This document shows, one piece after another, positions 7,049 through 11,535 of a stretch of 11,535 nucleotides of DNA. The stretch comes from Bacteroidetes bacterium 4572_114 (GTDB taxonomy: Bacteria; Bacteroidota; Bacteroidia; Bacteroidales; 4484-276), in NCBI GenBank assembly GCA_002254335.1, contig NIVA01000047.1, positions 1-11,535 on the forward strand. Direction: 5' to 3'. Both the position numbers and the translations under genes were made by a program. How positions within the stretch are numbered: the stretch's first letter is position 1; each line of letters opens with the position of its first letter. The notes beneath the pieces are model-generated. The model did not search any database. It saw only the letters and a list, made by a program, of their open reading frames with translations, and was not told where the DNA came from.

Positions 7049-7730
7049 CCTGTGCCCTTGCGTAATCTTCCGGCACCCCAATATCTATGAAGTATTGCCG
7101 GCATAAGATCCCGTATATTTTATGTTGTTTATAATGCTTCTCGAAGAAATCCTTTTCAAGTGAAAACTTATCGGGAAGGTCGAATTTTTTGAAGAAAGCT
7201 TTGTTTATCAGATAAACACCACCATTGATAAGGCCGGCCCCGCTTTTTTCCGATTTCTCCCAAAACCCTGTAATGCGCCGGTCATCATCCCTTTCTATTG
7301 ATCCATACCTGCTTATATCGTCCATCTCACGGAGTACAATGCTTAATTTCGATTCCCGGCTATAATGTATATCAAGAAATTTTTGGTAGTCGATATGATA
7401 AAATGTATCGCCATTAAGGACATAAACCGAACTTCCTTTAACTTTTTGCATGGCAAGTTTTACCGCACCACCTGTCCCCAATGGTTCATTTTCGATGGCA
7501 TATTCAATGCGTGTGTTTTTATATTTATTACCATAATGGTCCATGATGTGTTCCCGCATATATCCAACAGACATAATAACATGGTTAATCCCAAAGACAT
7601 CAAGGTAATCAAGTTGGTAATCCAAAAAGGGCTTGCCATTGACCGGTGCCATAGATTTAGGGATATCCGAAACAACATCCCGGAGGCGCGTACCCAGGCC
7701 ACCGGCCAATATAATTGCTTCCTTGATCAT
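7017..7730 (-). CDS. hddC: Nucleotidyltransferase, HddC-like (heptose 1-phosphate guanylyltransferase)
   Basis: The predicted role is transfer of GMP from GTP to D-glycero-alpha-D-manno-heptose 1-phosphate, giving the GDP-heptose used for surface polysaccharide or glycoprotein. The 237-aa protein is a single nucleotidyltransferase domain. The signature AIILAGGLGTRLRDVVSDIP lies at residues 5-24, followed by KSMAPVNGKPFLDY, which closely resembles HddC proteins such as the Campylobacter one as I remember it. GTGGAV (86-91) and the metal-binding NGDTFY follow, then INGGVYLI. No C-terminal left-handed helix domain is present, as in HddC. The start overlaps the gmhA stop by ATGA, typical of translational coupling. 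The exact nucleotide and sugar cannot be proven from sequence; the gmhA and gmhB neighbours are the main argument for heptose. Confidence 0.85.
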   Translation of the reverse strand: MIKEAIILAGGLGTRLRDVVSDIPKSMAPVNGKPFLDYQLDYLDVFGINHVIMSVGYMREHIMDHYGNKYKNTRIEYAIENEPLGTGGAVKLAMQKVKGSSVYVLNGDTFYHIDYQKFLDIHYSRESKLSIVLREMDDISRYGSIERDDDRRITGFWEKSEKSGAGLINGGVYLINKAFFKKFDLPDKFSLEKDFFEKHYKQHKIYGILCRQYFIDIGVPEDYARAQDEFKEFEYFS

Positions 7731-8305
7731 GATTGTGGAAATAATTTTGATTCAACAATTTCGCAAACAATATGGCCCAATAATATGTGGGCTTCCTGTA
7801 TGCGTGGGGTATCGTTACTAGGTACGTTTATCAGGTAGTTGCATACGTCTTTCATTGCCCCGCCGGCCTCCCCTGTTAATCCCACAGTTATCATCCCCTG
7901 GTCTTTTGCAACCCTTATGGCCTTCAAAATATTTTTTGAATTTCCTGAAGTTGAAAGTGCAAAAAGCATATCGCCTTTCCGTCCCTTTGCTTTTACAAGA
8001 CGTGCAAAAATTTCATCGTATGAATAGTCGTTTGCAACAGCTGTGACGTAGGATGTGTTAACATGCAAAGCCTCGGCAAACAGCGGTGGACGATCGTAAT
8101 AAAACCTGCCCGAAAGCTCTGCGGCAAGGTGCTGGGCATCGGCAGCGCTGCCCCCGTTTCCACAAAATAAAACCTTCCCATCGTGTTCAAACAGGCTCAC
8201 CATTTCATTGGCCACATCCTGTATTACTTTGAGTAGGCCCTTATTTTTCAGAACTTTCTGTTTTGTTTCTATAGAATTTTTTATCGATTTTTCGATCATG
8301 TACAT
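7727..8305 (-). CDS. gmhA: Phosphoheptose isomerase (SIS domain)
   Basis: GmhA converts sedoheptulose 7-phosphate to D-glycero-D-manno-heptose 7-phosphate, the first step of the heptose pathway, in the cytoplasm. From the ATG at 8305 the protein is 192 aa, the same length as E. coli GmhA. The SIS signature CGNGGSAADAQHLAAELSGR lies at residues 48-67; its H59 and E63 align with zinc ligands H61 and E65 of the E. coli enzyme. The second pair of ligands (Gln and His) is present in RIQEAHILLGH. STSGNSKNILKAI forms the phosphate-binding serine loop. A longer frame reaches ATG 8374, but a good TAnnTTTG box at 8322-8329 would lie inside it, so I reject that start; ATG 8299 is an alternative. It is the first gene of a three-gene operon with the HddC- and GmhB-like genes. 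Confidence 0.93.
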   Translation of the reverse strand: MYMIEKSIKNSIETKQKVLKNKGLLKVIQDVANEMVSLFEHDGKVLFCGNGGSAADAQHLAAELSGRFYYDRPPLFAEALHVNTSYVTAVANDYSYDEIFARLVKAKGRKGDMLFALSTSGNSKNILKAIRVAKDQGMITVGLTGEAGGAMKDVCNYLINVPSNDTPRIQEAHILLGHIVCEIVESKLFPQS

Positions 8306-8321
8306 ATTGTTAATTTGGGTG

Positions 8322-8329
8322 CAAAGATA
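8322..8329 (-). promoter_or_regulatory. Bacteroidota-type -7 promoter box for the heptose operon
   Basis: The minus strand reads TATCTTTG, a perfect match to the TAnnTTTG -7 consensus of Bacteroidota promoters, 17 nt before the ATG at 8305. Transcription would start near 8316, leaving a very short leader. A -33 TTTG element at the usual spacing is not seen; the nearest TTTG is about 44 nt upstream. Confidence 0.6.
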
Positions 8330-8399
8330 GTTTTTTGGGAGTAGTAGGAATGTTGAATATCGAATAAAAAACACAAATCGACATTGTTAATTGGATGTT

Positions 8400-8495
8400 T
8401 TATATTCTAAATTTTCATCCAATCACCTGCCCCTGACAGGTCTTCGACTCTTTCAGGTCTTGCTGGACTGTGACCTGTCCGTACGGACAGAGTCA
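8400..8495. repeat. GACCTGTC repeats and the 16-bp palindrome CTGTCCGTACGGACAG
   Basis: The perfect palindrome lies at 8475-8490, with TGAC and GTCA words just outside it. To its left are ACCTGCCCCTGACAGGT (about 8427-8443) and further CAGGTC and GACCTG words, so the segment is a cluster of related short inverted repeats. It sits between the ClC/CBS stop (8584) and the gmhA promoter. On the minus strand a T-run comes before rather than after the palindrome, so it does not look like an ordinary terminator of the ClC gene. No gene is seen in 8330-8583. Confidence 0.6.
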
Positions 8496-8782
8496 AAAAA
8501 AGAGAAAGGAATACCGGATGTTGAAGTTTATTAATCAGCACTATTCCTCTCATATACCTCTACCTTTTCGCAGACCTCCGCCCCTACTCCATCGAAACAT
8601 CCTTCAAAACCTTTCGGTATGCATTAAAGATGTTGGCCCTGGAAACAAAGCCAATATATTTACCATCATCTATCACAGGAAGGTTGTAGTAACCGGTTTT
8701 CCTAAATTTTTCCATTACACCATCCATAGGTTCAGATGTGGAAATATGCTCTTTGGCCTGGATCATATACGCAGAGATTGGA

Positions 8783-8842
8783 TTTTCGTACATATCAGGA
8801 TGAAACATATCTTTTTCGTACATATCAGGATGAAACATATCT
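8783..8842. repeat. Perfect 30-bp tandem duplication inside the CBS region
   Basis: Two identical 30-bp units (8783-8812 and 8813-8842) lie head to tail, with no mismatch. The length is a multiple of three, so the reading frame is kept and the protein gains ten residues (a second DMFHPDMYE). ClC homologues have one such MFxPxxY element between the CBS repeats, so the second copy is an addition. Perfect identity implies a recent event. Confidence 0.95.
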
Positions 8843-8870
8843 GCCCTCACGTCATCCATATCCACCAGCC

Positions 8871-10385
8871 CTAAGTAAACCCGGTCTTCATCCACAACAG
8901 GAAAAAAGAAAACATCGAACCGCAGAATATCAAATATTGAGGAATGTTTGCATCGGGAAGAATGGTCATTAAATCACTATCAATTACCCTTTTTACATTT
9001 AGTAATGTTAAAACGGTTTTGTCTTTGTCGTGGGTTATCAGGTCACCTCTTTCGGCCAGCCTTCGTGTAAAAATGGAATGGGGCTGGAAAAGTTTTATCG
9101 TGATAAATGCAATGGAGGTTGTAAGCATCAGAGGCACGATCAGTTCATATCCATTGGTCATTTCGGCAATAAGGAATATGGCAGTTAAGGGCGCATGCAG
9201 TACGGCCCCAAGCACACCCGCCATCCCGACAAGAGTAAAATTTCCTTCGTGCAGCGGCCTGATAAAATCAAAATTATTGAAAAAACGGGAAAGAAAAAAA
9301 CCTGAAAAGCCCCCCATTACTGCAGCAGGTGCAAAAATCCCACCAATCCCACCGGCCTCGGTAGTTAACGTGGTGGCAATAATTTTAATAAATATCAGGA
9401 ATGCAATAAACATAATGAACACCCACCAGATATCCCTATAATTATATAATGCGGTATTGATAAGCAATTGATCGGATTGCCCGGTCATAATCAATTTAAT
9501 GGCCGCATATCCCTCACCATAAAGCGGGGGAAACAAAAATATCATCACACCAAGGGCCAGGCCACCAATTAAAGTCCGGTTATAACTGTGCCTAATTTTT
9601 TTAAACTTGTTTTGAATATAATGGTGCATCCAGTTAAAATATAGAGAGACCAACCCACATATAACACCAAGTAAAATATAAAAATGGGCATCGCCCACCT
9701 CGAATGGCTGGGTAACCGAAAAATGGATCAGCATATCTTCGGCAAGCAGCAATTTGGCTGTAATGGCCCCGGTTACTGATGCAATCAGTAGCGGAATGAT
9801 GGAAGATGTTGTCAGGTCGAGCATCAGCACCTCAAGGCTGAAAATCACTGCCGCTATGGGCGTAGTAAAAATAGAAGCCATGGCACCTGCAGCACCGCAG
9901 CCAATGAGCAATGTAGTATTTTTGTAATTTAACCTTAGCGTCTGCCCAATGCCAGATCCCAGGGAAGCACCGGCTGCTATAATGGGCGACTCTAATCCAA
10001 TTGACCCGCCAAACCCGGCAGTAAATGACCCGCCAATTACCGAGGAAAAGTATTTATACCATTTCATCTTTCCATCAAGGCGCGAAATCACATAAAGTAT
10101 CCTGGGGATACCCTGGTCGGTGTTGTCTTTGATCACCCACTTTACAAGGAAAACCACCATTGCTATACCAACAGCGGGATAAAGTACATACCAGATATTT
10201 TGTGTAGAAATATTAAAAAAGCCTGTTAGGGTTTCCTTGATATAAAACACAAATGATTTAAGGAAATAAGAAGAGAACCCTGCACCCAGCCCAATCAACA
10301 CACTAAGAAAAATAACAAAATAGGAATCGTTAATTTTCCTCGCCCGCCATATTAAAAAACGTCCGATAATCCTGCGGCTTTTCAT
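8871..10385 (-). CDS. ClC-family chloride channel/transporter, membrane domain (C-terminus frameshifted)
   Basis: This is a 504-aa inner-membrane protein with the ClC fold: about 16-18 hydrophobic helices between residues 22 and 432. Selectivity-filter motifs are visible as DQGIP (90-94, normally GSGIP), GLESP (130-134, normally GxEGP) with the gating glutamate at 132, and GGIFAP (348-353). The helix FSLEVL (182-187) has valine where the proton glutamate E203 of E. coli ClC-ec1 would lie, as in channel-type ClCs, so chloride conduction may not be strictly proton-coupled. The C-terminal linker continues through KRVIDSDLMTILPDANI (465-481) into a CBS domain, but the frame then breaks and ends in about 20 unrelated residues (to LLWMKTGFT). 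The remaining CBS sequence is in another frame. The ATG at 10385 gives a typical N-terminus. A near-match TATATTTA lies just upstream, but I do not call it a promoter. Confidence 0.9.
   Translation of the reverse strand: MKSRRIIGRFLIWRARKINDSYFVIFLSVLIGLGAGFSSYFLKSFVFYIKETLTGFFNISTQNIWYVLYPAVGIAMVVFLVKWVIKDNTDQGIPRILYVISRLDGKMKWYKYFSSVIGGSFTAGFGGSIGLESPIIAAGASLGSGIGQTLRLNYKNTTLLIGCGAAGAMASIFTTPIAAVIFSLEVLMLDLTTSSIIPLLIASVTGAITAKLLLAEDMLIHFSVTQPFEVGDAHFYILLGVICGLVSLYFNWMHHYIQNKFKKIRHSYNRTLIGGLALGVMIFLFPPLYGEGYAAIKLIMTGQSDQLLINTALYNYRDIWWVFIMFIAFLIFIKIIATTLTTEAGGIGGIFAPAAVMGGFSGFFLSRFFNNFDFIRPLHEGNFTLVGMAGVLGAVLHAPLTAIFLIAEMTNGYELIVPLMLTTSIAFITIKLFQPHSIFTRRLAERGDLITHDKDKTVLTLLNVKRVIDSDLMTILPDANIPQYLIFCGSMFSFFLLWMKTGFT
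8901..8907 (-). other. T-TTT-TTC heptamer at the ClC frame break
   Basis: In the frame of the ClC membrane domain the codons read TCT TTT TTC CTG, giving the heptamer T TTT TTC in the X XXY YYZ phase required for -1 slippage. A -1 shift here enters the CBS frame at PVVDED. The frame break itself can be placed anywhere between 8945 and 8901, and the upstream part of the CBS frame (SIFDILRFDV) also looks plausible. A simple lost base is therefore at least as likely as programmed frameshifting. I could not identify a clear downstream stem. Confidence 0.4.
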
Positions 10386-10517
10386 GGCGTAAATATAGAA
10401 AAATTAACACGATGCACTTAAAAACATGAAAAAAGAAAATGGCTAAATATTATTTTGATGTGCTGAGGCGTATTTTTAAAAATATGGATTTTAATGTCTC
10501 AAGTGAAATTGGTTTCA
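10386..10517. other. Spacer upstream of the ClC gene, no supported gene
   Basis: This AT-rich sequence precedes the hairpin repeat cluster. A 34-codon plus-strand frame from ATG 10439 (MAKYYFDVLRRIFKNMDFNV and on) ends at a TAG in the first repeat unit at 10543. It has plausible codon content, but I recognise no family and it could be a gene fragment. ATTTTTAAAAAT at about 10471-10482 is a simple palindrome. Confidence 0.4.
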
Positions 10518-10680
10518 GCGGCAGCGCCGCGCAATATTTGTAGAAACAAGATAATCAGATGTCCATCCAAGGTGTAGAGCACCGCAATATTGTACAACCT
10601 GGAAAATATTACGGTGCCCTGCACCTTCATTATTCTTTGGGGAGATTCATTTCTACAAATATTACCGGTGCTCTGCACCT
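10518..10680. repeat. Four copies of a hairpin-plus-tail repeat (REP-like), two in each orientation
   Basis: Each unit is a 13-nt hairpin (5-bp stem, 3-nt loop) followed by G(T/C)AATATT(T)GTAGAAA-like sequence. Unit 1 is at 10518-10547 (GCGGC-AGC-GCCGC), unit 2 at 10571-10598 (GGTGT-AGA-GCACC), unit 3 on the minus strand near 10602-10625 (GGTGC-AGG-GCACC) and unit 4 on the minus strand near 10648-10680 (GGTGC-AGA-GCACC). The first two face the last two, so the whole cluster can also fold as a larger inverted repeat. The stem of unit 1 differs at several positions but remains fully paired. The form resembles interspersed REP-like elements of Bacteroidota; the family name is not known to me. 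Confidence 0.8.
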
Positions 10681-10877
10681 AATACTCAAGATAGAATTAT
10701 TTGCACTAAAAGAGTGTTCGGAATGGTCACCAATTTAGCTGCAAATTATATTTTGGAAATATCGCGAGAACAAACAATATGAATATGGATATTTTTTTGA
10801 TGACCTTTTTTTTATTCCCGACACATCAAAATATTTATTAGCCAGGAATGTGACCTGGAAGACATCGAAACCACTGC
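10681..10877. other. Spacer downstream of the glmM remnant, with a possible terminator
   Basis: No gene is seen. On the minus strand, about 20 nt after the glmM stop, CCAGG (10854-10858) and CCTGG (10842-10846) can pair around a 7-nt loop, followed by an AT-rich stretch. Further on, TTTTGATG and CATCAAAA (10795-10831) form an 8-bp stem with a long loop. Either may end glmM transcription, but neither is a textbook terminator. Confidence 0.35.
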
Positions 10878-11126
10878 CTATAACTCACGGATATCATCCA
10901 TAATCCGGTGGGCAAGTTCGTTTGCCTTGTTTTCGCTTTCACTTTCTGAATAGATACGTATAATGGGTTCGGTGTTTGATTTGCGCAGGTGTACCCACTC
11001 CTTGCCAAATTCTATTTTAACGCCGTCTATTTTATTGATTGGCTGGCCGGTATATTTTTCTGCCACCTGTTCAAGGATTACGTCCACGTCCATTTCGGGC
11101 GACAATGCGATTTTATTTTTGGTGCG
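10878..11126 (-). pseudogene. glmM: C-terminal fragment of the glmM-type mutase
   Basis: This frame reads TKNKIALSPEMDVDVILEQV, then INKIDGVKIEFGKEWVHLR, then KSNTEPIIRIYSESES and ends at TAG 10878-10880. It is the phosphate-binding domain 4 of alpha-D-phosphohexomutases, with the phosphate-binding motif RKSNTEP intact. It begins in a different frame from the upstream fragment at 11113-11535. In Bacteroides GlmM, KNKI is preceded by about 55 residues following the VNVVxxMK segment; here both lie within about 10 codons of each other. A separate TTG start at 11105 is possible on paper, but a lone domain 4 would have no activity. Confidence 0.88.
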
Positions 11127-11535
11127 ACTTCATCATTGCCACAACATTTACCTCACCAACGGCGGCAGCAAAATATTTACCGCCCGCAGCTTCTGTAACA
11201 TCCCTCAACGCGCGGGTTGACGAGAGGTTTGATGCGGTATTGCCCTTACTGTTTTGCAGAATGTAATCAGCAACCGCAACCAACGTATATTCCTCACCAA
11301 ACATAGTCCCATCTTCATTAATTATCGCCAGCCTGTCAACATCGGGGTCCACAACAAAACCCACATCGCATTTGGTTTCTTTTACCAGGCGTGAAATTTC
11401 AGTAAGGTTTTCGGGCAAAGGCTCAGGGTTGTGGGGGAAATGTCCATTCGGCCGGCAGTACAACTCTTCAATTTCGGCAACCCCAAGAGCACTTAACAAA
11501 CGGGGAATGGCTATTCCCCCGGTAGAATTAACGCC
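11113..11535 (-). pseudogene. glmM: Phosphoglucosamine mutase-like gene, middle part (5' end beyond the window)
   Basis: GlmM interconverts glucosamine 6-phosphate and glucosamine 1-phosphate for UDP-GlcNAc, peptidoglycan and lipopolysaccharide. The visible part enters from the window edge with GVNSTGGIAIPRLLSALG, then PNGHFPHNPEPLPENL, then the metal-binding loop VDPDVDRLAI, FGEEYTLVAVADYIL, NLSSTRALRDVTE and AVGEVNVVAMMK. This matches Bacteroides GlmM closely, as I remember it. It then breaks into SHQK and a TAA at 11113-11115. The segment that should follow, holding the sugar-binding loop GEGNGG and most of domain 3, is missing, and the downstream domain 4 lies in another frame. As it stands the gene cannot make a normal mutase. 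The phosphoserine loop lies outside the window. Phosphomannomutase/phosphoglucomutase is an alternative family name. Confidence 0.88.

Larger units (their letters stand above)
8584..8940 (-). pseudogene. CBS-domain C-terminal part of the ClC gene, out of frame
   Basis: This frame is the natural continuation of the ClC gene at 8871-10385 but is shifted by one base. It reads SIFDILRFDVFFFPVVDEDR, then VYLGLVDMDDVRADMF (first CBS repeat), and ends with YMIQAKEHISTSEPMDG, VMEKFRKTGYYNLPVIDD, GKYIGFVSRANIFNAYRKVL (second CBS repeat). CBS pairs at the end of ClC proteins usually sense nucleotides or gate the pore. The ten-residue motif DMFHPDMYE(K/N) occurs twice in a row because of a 30-bp tandem duplication. 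A GTG at 8893-8895 could start a 103-aa separate product, but nothing suggests that it is used. The stop is TAG at 8584-8586. It could be restored by a -1 frameshift or be an assembly artefact; see the entry at 8901-8907. Confidence 0.85.

Noticed and set aside
8306..8374. Longer gmhA start at 8374
   Set aside because: The extra 23 residues have no counterpart in GmhA, and a perfect TAnnTTTG promoter box lies within that stretch.
8475..8495. Palindrome at 8475-8490 as a terminator of the ClC gene
   Set aside because: On the minus strand the T-run comes before the stem, not after it, and the stem is about 95 nt from the stop.

Overview
The window looks like chromosomal DNA of a member of the Bacteroidota, probably a Bacteroidales-like or related environmental lineage. 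The grounds are a type III glutamine synthetase of the Bacteroides kind, a DUF4831 protein, a GxxExxY protein, a TAnnTTTG promoter box ahead of the heptose genes, AT-rich spacers full of short repeats, and a phosphoglucosamine mutase very close to Bacteroides GlmM. All recognisable protein genes lie on the minus strand, so the natural reading direction is from right to left.

Right end (about 10.9-11.5 kb): a glmM-type phosphohexomutase that runs off the window and is broken. About 50-60 residues, including the sugar-binding loop, are missing and the two halves are in different frames. A spacer of about 490 bp follows, with four copies of a hairpin-plus-tail repeat. Next (8.58-10.39 kb) is a ClC-family chloride channel/transporter with C-terminal CBS domains. 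It is split by a frameshift at the start of the first CBS domain and carries a perfect 30-bp in-frame tandem duplication.

Middle (6.49-8.31 kb): a tight three-gene operon, gmhA, hddC-like and gmhB-like, for three of the four steps to GDP-D-glycero-alpha-D-manno-heptose. The kinase step is not in the window. The 600-bp spacer after it holds a decayed RhuM-family gene, recognisable in two frames with stops, which appears to be interrupted by palindromic repeats.

Left half: a sodium:solute symporter (4.44-5.89 kb). Then a stand-alone GxxExxY protein of the PD-(D/E)XK nuclease superfamily (3.72-4.14 kb), bracketed by two copies of a repeat block with inverted ATAAAAGG-type arms. Then the type III glutamine synthetase (1.20-3.37 kb), and last the start of an exported DUF4831 protein cut by the left edge.

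Apart from the heptose operon, the genes look like unrelated housekeeping units separated by repeat-rich spacers. I see no clear new multi-gene system. The parts most worth a second look are the repeat-flanked GxxExxY gene, the hairpin repeat family with compensatory stem changes, the hidden RhuM remnant, and the lesions in the ClC and glmM genes. Those lesions may be real decay or assembly errors.
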